Assembly (NCBI GenBank): GCA_973895155.1
Contig: OZ316895.1
Span: forward strand, 5,828,001-5,892,000
Direction of reading: 5' to 3'
From: Marsupella aquatica
Lineage: Eukaryota > Marchantiophyta
Length of the DNA stretch: 64,000 nt
The position numbers and the translations under genes are program-made. The notes beneath the pieces were generated by a model. It worked only from the letters and a program-made list of their open reading frames with translations. It ran no database searches and was not told the origin of the DNA. Of this stretch, positions 36,690-47,760 are shown in pieces; position 1 is the stretch's first letter; every line of letters begins with the position of its first letter.

Positions 36690-37130
36690 ATACAGAATGG
36701 GGGGCATCGTGGCAAACAAATTTGTTTGGGGACAGGATCCTAAATTAGGACGGTTCAGGGGACAGCTTAGTAAAATGCTGTTTCCCCAAATATGCCCTTT
36801 GAAGAATGTGAAATGCATGGATATTCAAATCATGCAATTTGAACAATTATCCCATACCATTTTTTCCAAAATATGTGATGGTATCCAAATGGTTCCTATT
36901 ACTCCAACTAAAACTCTTCCAATACCTACAGACTTATTAGGTGGATGAAACGAGTACATATTTGGTATAAGATCTACACAAGAACTATCATGGTTGGCAT
37001 GAAAGTGGGCAAATTTGGCAAAGATGCTAAATCTCCTTTTTGCCCTGACAAAATAATTTATAATTGGGACGCCATATTAGAGTGATTTGGGATTCTTACA
37101 TCTAACATTATGCTTGAACCTCGTTCTTTG
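36690..37130 (+). pseudogene. Possible degenerate LINE C-terminal (zf-RVT-like) fragment
   Basis: One frame near 36960-37060 reads KIYTRTIMVGMKVGKFG, then a CPDK pair. This resembles the zinc-finger segment after the RT of plant LINEs. Stops interrupt both sides. Homology is judged by eye only. Confidence 0.3.
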
Positions 37131-37250
37131 TCTCCATTACCATTAGCGATTGGTTGGCTACCACACAGCACCCCTCAACATCTCTCCGGTGTATTCTTAA
37201 AAAATGCTAGCAAGGTGCCAAGAAGGTCTTTGATTAGATTTCTATTGATC

Positions 37251-38350
37251 CCAGGGTCCACAAAGTTGGGACGATTCTGAAGGGGGCAACAATCCAAAGG
37301 GCCCCCACAAAGTGGGGACAACCCAAAAGAGGAAACAAAAGGCAGGAGATCTAAGGGTCCACAAAGTGGGGACCATTAGAAAGGGAAAACAACTTGAAGG
37401 GCCCTCAAAGTGGCGGCAACCACAAAGCTGAAACAAGCCAAAGGCCTGAGATCCAAGGGCTCACAAAGTGGGGACCATCCAAGGGGGACATAGTCGAAAA
37501 CGCCTGCATAGTGGGGATAACCGAAAAGAGAAAACAACCCAAAGCCCTGAGATCCCAAGTGTGCACAAAGTGGGGGTGGATTCACACGGGGAAACAATCC
37601 AAAGGGCCTGCAAAGTGGGGATAACCCAAAAAGAGAAAACAGCCAAAGGCCTGAGATCCAAATGTTTACAAAGTGGGGATGATCCAAATGGGGAATCCAA
37701 GGGGCCCGCAAAGTGGGGACAACCCAAAAAGAGAAAACAAGCCAAGGGCCTGAGGTCCCAGGGTCCACAAGTGGGGCCAATCCAAAGGGGGAAACAATCC
37801 TAAGGGCTGTCTTGCATGTGCAAGAGTCCTGAAAAAAGCGACCCTTAGCAGCCCACCATGTGGGCAAAATACAATCAAGAAGAGTTTACGTGTGCCGTGC
37901 TTACTCAATCACATTTACTTCTTTGTCTTTGGCACCGCAAATTGTACAGGGCAGGATCCGCTGCAGTTTTGTTTTATTTGCAGTTCAAAGTTTGGGACCT
38001 CAAGGGCCGGAAAATTTCTGGCCCTTGCCCTTGCATATCCTCTAAAGCTGCCGTCACAACTGCCGGCCTGTCGTTGCATTTACAAATGCCACAGGTTCAG
38101 TTTAGGGCCGGAACACAAAGGACTTGTCACATGCAAGACGGCCCTAAGGGCATGCAAAGTGGGGACGACCAATAAGAGAAAACAAGCCGGAGGCTTGAAT
38201 TACAGGGTCTTCAAAGTGGAGACATCCAAAGGAGGAGAAAACCCAAAGGCTCCAGATCCGAGGGTATACTAATTGGGATGATCCAGAGGGGAAACAAGCC
38301 CAAGGGCCCGCAAAGGTGGGGACAACCAAAAAGAGAAAATAAGCCAAAGG
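37251..38350. repeat. Satellite-like array, ~100-bp dimeric unit, split by a MITE
   Basis: About fourteen anchors of CAAAGTGGGGAC/T alternate between two half-units. One has CCCAAAAAGAGAAAACAAGC and CCTGAGATCC; the other has ATCCAAAGGGGGAAACAA. Half-units are about 44-60 bp. The array runs to 37800 and resumes at 38148. The minus strand lacks stops over 163 codons because of the repeat, not because of a gene. Confidence 0.8.
37804..38144. mobile_element. Tourist-like (PIF/Harbinger) MITE, 341 bp, TSD TAA
   Basis: The left end GGGCTGTCTTGCATGTG is matched by the inverted right end CACATGCAAGACGGCCC, a 17-bp TIR with one mismatch; CAAG follows on both sides after a 1-base slip. TAA flanks it at 37801-37803 and 38145-38147. 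GGGC ends with a TWA duplication are typical of PIF/Harbinger MITEs. It lacks coding capacity and interrupts the satellite array. Confidence 0.8.
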
Positions 38351-39535
38351 CCTGAGATGTGAGATTGAAAGTCAAGTTGACTCAGGAAAGCTGGTCACAA
38401 CCTTTTAATAGGGCGTGTGGTGGGTTCTTAGAGTGGGGAAGTGCGACGAGCATGTGTTGCCCTCAAGATGATTGGGCCTTCAAAAAGCTTTTAGAAAGGA
38501 AAAAGGGCAAACACGAACAACCATTTTTCACTTTGCTTGCCCCCAAACTGTCCCAACTATTAATAAGTTACCCCCACATGTACTGTTACGAAGTTGCTTC
38601 CATCACGAAATCCTACTGTAGGTGCACATTCTGATTGAGCGATGTTGGGGGTCCTTGCAAGGGGGCAACTTCTTAATTACACTACAGTAGTTTGCGGGGA
38701 AACTTAGCCATTTTGTGCCATTTTGGGGGTAACATATTAAAGTGGTAACGCATTGAACTGGTGGCAATTTGCTCGTTGGGCAGTCATATCTCGTGCCTTT
38801 CTTATTTGGTACCTTTAGAATCTTCCAAAAAGAGGCCCATGTAGGGTCATGATTATGACCCACGCAACACACCCAAGATGCAAATCACATAATTACATTG
38901 AACCAAGGCTTGAATCTTCTTCTGGCTGGGGGGCTTCCATGTGTTTTGTTTGTCCATTCCCTGGGGCTTCAATGCCTGTGGCAGCTCGCTGTCCTATTTT
39001 GGTTTTGGCTTATGAGCTATCTTCAAATCTATGGAAATCTGAAGTTAGTCTAACAAAAGTTTTGCAACTAGAAAAAATGTTCGCCCCCCTCCCCCCCCCC
39101 TCAACCCACACACGAGCAAAAGGTGTGAATCTTTCATAAGATTAGAATACAGAAAACGATTCAAAGAAATCAGGCTAGGAGCTGAACAATAAAAGTGGAT
39201 TTTGGGCCTCTCATGATGGTTGAGGCCCTGTCAATAGTCTAGTTGTACAATTGTAAACGATTAGGTTCCTTTTGGCCCTACGATGCATGTTGGACTAAAG
39301 TTGACCATAATTATTTTTGAGGCTGGTTGTATCCCTCCCCAGCCCCTCCTTTTTCCTGATAGGCCCTTGCTACACATGGCTTCCAGCTGTTCACATCAGC
39401 TGTCTTTCCCGGTCTCTTTCCAGAAAACTAAAATTTGAGGGTGAATGCACTAGCGAGAACCTACTCCCCTTGAAACCCAACCCTCAGAAGGGCTTGTTAT
39501 TGTAAGTAGGCAGAAAAAACTAAAGGTTTACGCAG
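38351..39535. other. Unassigned intergenic DNA
   Basis: No gene was recognised. A C-rich run lies near 39086-39102. Confidence 0.35.
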
Positions 39536-39592
39536 CCTAGGTTTAAACCAGAGACTTCCCTCTTGCAAGTCATGAATCATAGCCATGCAAGG
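39536..39592 (-). repeat. tRNA-like (SINE-type) fragment
   Basis: On the minus strand it reads GGCTATGATTCATGACTTGC, then AAGAGGGAAGTCTC and a box-B-like GGTTTAAACC. The arrangement parallels the fragment at 5695-5765. It is a relic rather than a full tRNA. Confidence 0.35.
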
Positions 39593-40239
39593 CCATAGTT
39601 TGCCGCAAATACTTAATAACATGGCACGCTATGATTTCATTGGATTTTCTCTGTCTAAAACTCAATCCCCCACTGACTTTCCAATTCTCTTCCAATGCCC
39701 ACCCCCTACTCCCTATGCCATAGTTAACAAATTTGAAACCTTGGTGTTGCCATATAAGAGTAATGCCACCAAAATTAGGAGAATGATCAAAATGTTACAA
39801 ACCCATTGGCACTGCCATGCATCCCCCCCTTCCCTAGAATGTCCATTGTAGTTGTGGTCAGGCAAGGCCCTTGTTTGGTGAGGGCAAAGTGAAGTATGGT
39901 CAGCAACAACCATCTTACTGCAATGAGTTTAACAATATAGTTATATACTCACATAACAATCCTCATTTGTTGGCATTAATTATTACTTTCACAGGCAAAA
40001 TAATCTGTACACAAACAGAGCTAGCCTTGCTTATTAACATAACATTAACATATCTAATTAAAAATCATTTTGCAAATTTTTCAATTCATATCGTTAAAAT
40101 AGAATGCTTGTACTTTTGCATTTTCTACAGGACAAAGTACTGAAGCAAGTTGGACGATGAACATCGTACAATGCTATATGAAGTATGATTCCTGCATCAT
40201 CACATTTGACTCACTGAGGCAAAGAAGATGAGGCTTTGA
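39593..40239. other. Unassigned intergenic DNA
   Basis: No supported gene. Open frames at 39585-39851 and 39871-40143 have no motif. Confidence 0.35.
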
Positions 40240-40461
40240 GCTTACCCTAAGGTTTTGTATCAAATAAACCTTAAGCACATTGACTATCTACAAGAATAAT
40301 ATAGAATAGAATGTCAAATCTATTGAGGAATGATGCGGGAAATGATAATGAGATTCCTCTCTATAGAATGAATGGGTGCATCTCTATATATAGTCTCCCC
40401 CGAGTTATCCTATACGGTAACTATGGTTAAGGTAACCATGGAGTCTAGTTAGGGTATAACA
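40240..40461 (-). repeat. 3' LTR of a reverse-oriented Sirevirus-like Copia
   Basis: Read on the minus strand the LTR begins TGTTATACCCTAACTAG at 40461, immediately after a polypurine tract AAGGGGGAG (40462-40470). A TATA-like CTATATATAGAGA lies about 65 bp in. The far end of the LTR was not located with certainty, so the left limit is approximate. Confidence 0.55.
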
Positions 40462-42640
40462 CTCCCCCTTGGCTATATAGTGATAACTATGTAGACAAAA
40501 AGTCTTCTAACTAGATTATCATGCTTATAAACATGGCATGATTTGAGTACAAATGAGGAAGGTACTGCCTCGTTAAAACCTTTAACAGCTCTAAAAAAAC
40601 TCTATCAGGGTAACATAGAAAATATATATATATATATATCTCGGCTCTAAAGGAAAAAGAGTACAGCCCTGTCGGTCCTCAAGTGAATCCGGTGGTATGT
40701 GGAGTTAATTGTAACAACTCCACTCCGTCAAAATGAACAAGTTGTCGTATGCTCAACGACTCAACAACAACACGACATGTCTCCAAATCGCTCACCATCG
40801 CGCATACATCCGCACATACATCCTCGCATCGAATACAAATTAAAACATATATGAAAAAATGATTAGTAATTAAGTTATTATCATAAAATCACTTGTCCGT
40901 GGCTCATCTGCGCAAAGTGTAAAGTATAATAATAAATAATGTCATCTCGTGCAACTGAGTGCGTAAAGTATGGGATGTAAAAAGTCCAAAAAATATGATC
41001 TCCCCCTCAAAACAAGGTTTCGAGGAATATATTATTCTCGTAAAACTCAAACATCGAAACTCTCCCTTAGAGTTCAAGGACTCTAATTAGATTCTTAAAT
41101 AGAGGGTTCTTGTGCAAAATGCACAATTCGCAAGCGTGTGTAGTCAACACACAAAGAAATCTCTCAATCTTAGATTTCAAAAACATGTAGTATCAAATAG
41201 TTTTTATGTGAAAAATAATCTGCAGCACCAAAGGGTGTGCATTCACAACACCAGCGGGTGTGTGTATAATATGGCACGTCTGCCCTACACGTCTGCAGTT
41301 CTCATATTTTGACAAAAAGTGTCAAGTCAATATAACTTCACAAATAACCCTGTGGAATCCAAACATTCAGTCGAACGTCCATGTGTGTCATAGCACAGAA
41401 AAATGCTAGCTCAAAATGATTCGCTATCTTGCGGACTAGGTAAAGTGATATTCATAAACGTCAAATAACTCCGCATAAAAATAGTTTAGAGCTAGTGATA
41501 GTCAAAAGATCCCACTTAATGACCAAGTACCAAATGTACTCGTAGTGGGTAAATCAAGTGTGATTGGGGTTTGAGAAAATAAACTTTCTCCCCCTAAATA
41601 TGCATTTTATGCATATATTATAGTTGAAAGCTAGAATTAAGTTGGACCGGACAAAGTCATGGGGTTTGCCCATATTAACCCCTCATTACTCATTCTGATT
41701 TGAGTTTACTTTGGGTTTCTAAATATTCGCAGTTAAACCCCTAAAGGGTTACTGATTATCCGCTTTTGGATATGGCCGGAAACTAAGGTCATGGAACTAA
41801 CCTGAAGTACTGTACCTTAGATTATTCTGGATCTTTCGTGAGAAACATATCTGCCATCGATCACTGGATCTCAGAAAATCTATACCTTACCAAAATACCC
41901 CAAAAACTAGGTCATAGAGCATGGTTAAAGGTATGGTATTAGTTCCATACTTAAAAACTATCATCCCACCGAACAATGGCTATAAAAGCTCTCGTTGGAG
42001 TTGTTTATGGTGTAAAGACCATGAGGATAAGACCCTTAAGTAAGATATTGGCCTAATGTAGGGTGTAAATGGGTGTAAACCCATGTCAATTGGTGTAAAA
42101 GTTATAAATGGTCAATTTACACACAAAAAGTGTATGGACCAAAGTTTACTCCCCCTGATGGTGTAAATTGGTGTAAACCAGTGTAAATGCTATAAGCAAG
42201 TGTAATCTGGTGTAACCAGTGTAAACAAGTATAAACCCAATGTAAAGCATGGGATTATACAATGGTAAGACATACACCAGTGTAACCTGGTGTCATGAGG
42301 TATAATCTAGAATGGTATCATTAGGTGTAAACTAGGGGTGTAAAATGGTGTAAAAACCATTTTGTGATTGAAGTGAATGTAACAACCACTTTGTAAATGG
42401 AAAGTAGAGGTATTTGGTATAAAACCATTATTTCCAATGTGCAAAGTCAAGTAAGGGTGGTATGACATGTAAATATGTCAAATGCATGTAAAGCATTTGT
42501 TGCACATGTAAGGCATGTTAATGTATGCAAATTCAACAAGTGACATGTAATTTCCCTAAACCAGTTGATGTGTTTACATGTGTAAACTGTGTAAATTGCT
42601 GTATAAATTTGCAATGTGCACTTATCATTTTCCATTTCGG
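40462..42640 (-). mobile_element. Sirevirus-like Copia 3' non-coding tail with multiple polypurine tracts
   Basis: Four AGGGGGAG tracts (minus strand) occur at 40462-40469, 41001-41008, 41588-41595 and 42149-42156. Several polypurine tracts before the 3' LTR are a known mark of the Sirevirus lineage of Copia. The plus-strand text near 40560-40670 (TGCCTCGTTAAAACC, GGAAAAAGAGTACAGC) is also typical of Copia tails. From about 42050 the DNA is rich in GTGTAAA words. A (TA)n run lies near 40624-40640. No pol coding remains. Confidence 0.5.
42050..42640. repeat. GTGTAAA-rich degenerate short-period repeat
   Basis: Words of the form GGTGTAAA and CATGTAAA recur dozens of times at irregular spacing. 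It lies within the Copia tail. Confidence 0.55.
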
Positions 42641-45600
42641 AGGGATGTCCTACACAGCACCGGGACCCCAGTCTATGGGGTTACAAAAGTCTATCCGAGA
42701 ATTTGGCAAACATGGAGGTCCATCCAACTTCAAATTCCTAAACATAGCCCTTCAACAAATCCTTTCTTCTTTTTCATTCTTCCTTTTTTCCAATACAAGT
42801 CAAATGGCATGTTTGACCATTATTAGTTTGCACAATAAGGCAATAAGCAACATCTGGCAAGAGATGGTCCCACGTTCCCAATATCTCTCGTCATCGGCAT
42901 TGGCCAGAACAAGGTGAGCTGACACAAGAGTCTAGTCCCTGACTCACAGGTGACCCCCAAGTGACTCCAAGTCCCCTCGTTTGCATGGAAAGTGGATGAC
43001 ATGAATATGAGTCTTTGACCGGTACTCTTGTAGATATAGTTGACTGAGATTAAATATTTGCTAAAAGCAATAAAGTACTTACTTTAATAAGTTGCATTCT
43101 TTATCAAAAAGCTACAGTACCATTGCTCGTCGAGTGGCCACAAATCTAGGAAACTTTAGAAACTTACTTTTGTGTATGGCTGGCTCGTTCTACTACATCA
43201 TTGTTTTGTTTGATTAGAAAAATGAAAAGAAATGTACTTCGGAAAGTTTGTCTTGAAAAGAAATGGGGAGGAAATACAATTAAACTGCCCCCACCCCAAT
43301 GTGACACTTTTTCCGGAGGGAACCCAGTCCAGGGTGAGCCCCAATGGATCCGACACGTACACGCACCAGGAAGGAGAGAGGATTAAATCAGGGTTGCAAA
43401 GTGGACAACCAGGGCTGAGAAGATCATCAGAACTCCAATCCATTACCCACAAAACCCATCCCACCCATACACATATACTCTCCTGGGACCTCTCAGTTCC
43501 AAGCAAATCCCCTAGCCAATTGACCAATTGGTTACTTCTTGGGAAACTTGGAGTGTCTGTGACATATCTGATATTGGTGGCTAGTTCTACTAACTCACTA
43601 TTTTGCTTTCTTTAGACATTTATAGAAGTGTATTTATTCTTTTGCATTGGAGAATGTTAAATGTTCCATAATTGATCAGGTGAGAAAAAGTCATTCTACT
43701 AACTCACTACTTTGTTTTATTAGAAACATTAAGAGAAGTGTATTTTTATTCTATTGCATTGGAGGATATTAGTGTTTCACAATATAGTTGGCCTGCCGTA
43801 AGACCATGCTATTTTAACTTATTGAGAATAAATCCATTGTACCCTATTTAGAGTACTGATAAGTTTAACTGGTTTATGAAATAAAAGCTATCCCATCCTT
43901 TAAAATCAACTTTAAAGTGAGGAGAGTTACCTTATGTTTTGGGTGACAGACAAGTACATTAAATGTCTATATAATAGCTAAATTCAAATTAATACAAAGT
44001 GAGAGCATAGACCAGACCATATGTATATAAAAATACTTAACTATCTCTTCTAATAAGACCAATTTAGGAAGAAGGTGTCCCGCCAACCATATAGCAGTAG
44101 CAGTCTCAAATTGCATTAGAGTATATTCGATGTTTCTCAATTGATCAATATATTAAGAAAAAGTCATAAAACAGGAAAAACAATGAGATACATACTATAG
44201 TGATGAGTTGCTTCGCTGACCAGACTTTAAATCCTCAGGCTAGTGTATCTTCTTGCCCAGCTACGGCATTGGTCCCCCAATTTTTGGTCGTCATTGGCTT
44301 CTTTTAGCAACAAATGGCAGTTTCTCTGGGGACATTGCAGGGTGCAAGGAATTGAAGGGTGCAAGGAAACAGTAAAGAATTGACTCCACCCCTAATTTTT
44401 CTATATCCAACTGCCTTGCTAATAACAACCTGGTTGATAACATACATTTTTGGGACTACTATTTTTGCTAGCAACCTTGCTAGCCATCTCAAGTCATAAA
44501 AAAACACAAAATATATAAAGGCGGCAAACATTTAGAGAAAACTAAACCATTAGTGTCTCACTAACAACACTCTCCTCACTAACAAAATTCCTGTTTATTC
44601 AAATTATACAATGCCTTGTTCTCATTAGAGATCTCAGGCATTTTCTGTCCTTCTTTGGGCCAAGGCGGGTTGGTTTGGTTGACTCTCTGGCTTTGTAGTT
44701 ATGTGTTCTTCCCTGTTTTGTTTCCCTTTAGGATCTCGTCTCTCACTATGACTCTTTATGTTCTTTGGCATATATATACAATTAGATTTTTTTTACAAAG
44801 GCCTAGTGCCAAAGCTTTGGGTGTTTTAGAAGTTATGGTTGTGACTTGGTAGACACTAAAAGTTTGAAAAGGAAATAAAGAATATTCTAAGAGGGTTAAG
44901 TCTATAGTTCAAAAGTTAGGGGAAAAAGAATAAAGTCCCCTAACAAGAAAATTAATCTATAGAAATTCAGCCAAAAATACCTCTGAAGCAGGTCACCATA
45001 TAGCAGGTCCATCCTTCAATTACTGTGCTAGGTACACCAGCTAGACCCAGAAAATCATGAAAGTTTAGGAACTTCCTCACTTTGTGATATGAAACCCAAG
45101 TAAATGCAATAAATGGAGCCACTTCCTTCCAGAACACCTTAATGCAACATCAACAACTGGATTGTCACATGAGGGACATTATGTTTTGTATTAACAGCTT
45201 TTTACTAAACTACCCCCCAAACTGGTAGTTATTAAGATACTGCCCCCAAAACTAAAATATTTAGTATATTGCCCCCCAAACCGTATCCCATCACTTTTAA
45301 CCCGAGTACTTGACCACTGCTGTGTTCCGATTGGCCAAAAAGTAATCATAGTCGATGACCTAAGGTCAACCTTATTGCAATATAAGGTTTAGGGTTTAGG
45401 GTTTATGGGCGCAAGGGGAGGTTGGATCCAGAGTTGGTCAGCTTCTACTGTAGGTAGTTTTGCATTGTATAAACTTGGTATAAAATATGTGAATTCCTCT
45501 CTGTGTGTTTTGGATAAGGGCACAATGCGCCACACTTAGCAAGGCAGGGGGGAAAATCCACCAAAGCCCACTATGCGGCAGGGGGTAGGGCAGGACCTTA

Positions 45601-45664
45601 AAATCCTTTAATCCAAGGTTTTGTGAAGTTCATTCTGAGCCAAGGATGTGTCAATGTCACTGCT
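42641..45664. other. Unassigned intergenic DNA
   Basis: Open frames at 42525-42917 and 43232-43615 show no recognised domain. A TTTAGGG-type motif is repeated three times at about 45386-45403. Nothing else was recognised in this 3-kb stretch. Confidence 0.35.
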
Positions 45665-46015
45665 TGTTAGGGTTAACTCTTTGTCTTGGGTTAACCTCTC
45701 TTACTTAGTCAAACCGCATTAGGGACTTAAAGATGACTAGATGCAACTAGAGTGACTAGCATACAGAGGGGGAAGGGTGAGCTCCTCAGTGAGACATTTG
45801 CTCACTTGTGCGGGACCAAACTAAGAGCTAAGCTAGCAATCTTGGAGTTTTTACTTGGAGGCTTGGTGTGGCTATGGTGGCCAAAACTTAGTAAAGCTCA
45901 TGTATTCCTGTTGATGTAACTTTGACGAAGGTCACTTATTCATGGCGTCAGTGTGATCTTGCTTACTGGTTTCTCGTGTAAGCCGTTGATGGAATTCTCT
46001 ACTTTTCTACTATTT
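45665..46015 (+). repeat. Degenerate solo LTR related to the local Copia family
   Basis: It starts TGTTAGGGTTAACTCT, like the LTR at 55613. In mid-segment it matches in order: TGGCTATGGTGGCC, GTAAAGCTCATGT, TGATGTAACTTTG and GTAAGCCGTTGATGG. The length estimate follows the 350-bp relative. No clean right end or target duplication was found. Confidence 0.4.
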
Positions 46016-46440
46016 TGCGACACATGACACCTTTCATCTCTGTTGTTCACTTTATGCAATTGTTAGTGAAATCTTTCATGATAACAAAGTGGGTTAATGG
46101 AATGAAATTCTTTCATGGGAAAAGACTTGTACTCGGTTCTCTTAATAGAATCTTGCATTATTGCTCTTAATCACATCTTAAGTGGCATCTCTACTCTGTT
46201 TCACTCAATGTAATCTTAAGTTTAATCTTTAGTGTCTTAACACTCTCAATGGAACTTTAAGTGGAATTGACATGGAGCCCTGCCACCCAAGCTAAAGATG
46301 GGGGAAAGGGTGGAACTCAAGGAAGGCCTGGGTGAAGAACAACAACCAGGGAACCACATACCTTTGTGCTGTTACTTACTATATTGTATTAAGTATAATA
46401 CTCTTCCAATTAGTTGTCAATAGTGAATGTGAATTTCAGA

Positions 46441-46990
46441 CGAGGGGTCCTCAGAAAGTCAAAATTAATTGGTGTGATAATTGGCAACACTGAATTGTAG
46501 GACTCAATGGGCAATAATAAATGAGTTTCCGAGGACCCCTCATCCAGAAGTGCTTCCAGTAAATGCCTCTGTTGGCTGCAAGCCAGGACTTTGTTTGAGC
46601 ACATCGAAATTAATGGTGAGCGAGAGCACACCAATCCAACAATAGAGCATTTAAAACAGGGCAGTAAGTGAGGCATGGCTAAGGCCATGAAAAGATTCTA
46701 TGATTGGACAAAAAACCTTATAGGCAACCTATATAAGTGTCCTGTAAAGGCAGGCGTCCAAAAGTAACCCCTCCTTATGGTTCTGCTTTGCCAAGTGCTG
46801 ATGGGTTGGCAATAACAGCATTGAATTGGGGGACCCAATGGCCAACAATAAGTGAGAACCATTTCATGGAACCGACGTCCAGAATTGCTCCGAGTAAGTT
46901 TGTGTGGGGAGTCTAGGCCCTTAGCCCACAGACCCACAAATTTGTCCCACTGAATCGAAATTAATGGCGAGAGAGAATGAGAAGCGAATG
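46441..46990. repeat. Tandem duplication (~325-bp offset) upstream of F-box gene 1
   Basis: About 46483-46640 and 46800-46995 share GGCAA...TTGAATTG, GGACYCAATGG, CAATAATAAGTGAG, TCCAGAA.TGCT and ATCGAAATTAATGG. The second copy abuts the leader of the F-box gene, so part of its promoter may be duplicated. Confidence 0.55.
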
Positions 46991-47760
46991 GGAGAGCTGG
47001 AGAGAGCTGGAGAGAGCTCACCAATTCGTGCAGTTGCGCATGATTGATTGATTCCGTCCGTGTGCGGTTGCATTTCGTCAGCGTGGTCATGATGAGCCGG
47101 TCGAGAGAACAAAGCAGTAGTGAGGGAGAGATTCGGGACAGGAAGAGGAGGAGGAGGATGATGAAAGGACAGAGGAGAGGCAGAAAGCAAGCGAAGCATT
47201 ATGGAGAGGGAAAGAGAGAGTCATGGGTCCGAATACTTGTTTCGGTTACGTAGAGCCAAACCTTTCTCGTCGGGATCGTCGTCGTCTACCGTTCTTGTTT
47301 CCATGCATCCGTAATTCGGTCTCTGTTCACTACTTCTCTGGTGGCGGAACATTTGTTTGGGCTTGGAGTTCGGATCACGCCATTCTTTGAATTTTCTTCT
47401 TCCTTCTGGGTTGGGTTTGAGTTCTTTCCTCCGATGACCACGCCGTGGACTAACGATCGCTGTCGTTTCTTGGCGTACAGGAGAAAGAAGGAGGAGGAGG
47501 AGGAGGAGGAGGTGGAGGGAGTCAGGGAAGATCCGTAGACTGATGAGTGCCGTTCGGAGCACTTGTATCGTTGGTGCTTGTTCTCTTCTGGAGAACAATG
47601 AAATCGGCATCTTAAAGAAAAGAGGAAGAGGGAGCGGCAGAAGAAGAAGAAGAAGAAGAAGATACATCGGGGTTAATGCTGTGTGAAGGTTGAAGGAAGA
47701 ATTGAACAGAGGAAGAGGAGGAGGAGCAAGAGGAGGAGCAAGAGGAGGAGCTCGAAGAGA
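46991..47760 (+). promoter_or_regulatory. Leader of F-box gene 1 with purine microsatellites
   Basis: Purine-rich stretches include (GGA)n near 47490-47515, (GAA)n at 47640-47662 and GAGGAG/GAGCAA runs at 47709-47750. They give long but spurious open frames on both strands. Confidence 0.4.

Noticed and set aside
37376-37867. 163-codon minus-strand open frame rich in FSLFGLSPLCGP-type repeats
   Set aside because: It is generated by the stop-poor satellite array and crosses into the MITE. No start context or domain.
45386-45403. Telomere-like TTTAGGG repeats
   Set aside because: Only about three copies; too short for an interstitial telomere claim.
47221-47667. 148-codon minus-strand frame with leucine runs upstream of F-box gene 1
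   Set aside because: It is the complement of purine microsatellites in the leader.
47683-47760. N-terminal extension of F-box gene 1 (basic Arg/Lys run)
   Set aside because: The frame opens with GTG, and the residues come from GAGGAG/AGAGGA repeats; ATG 47761 is the better start.
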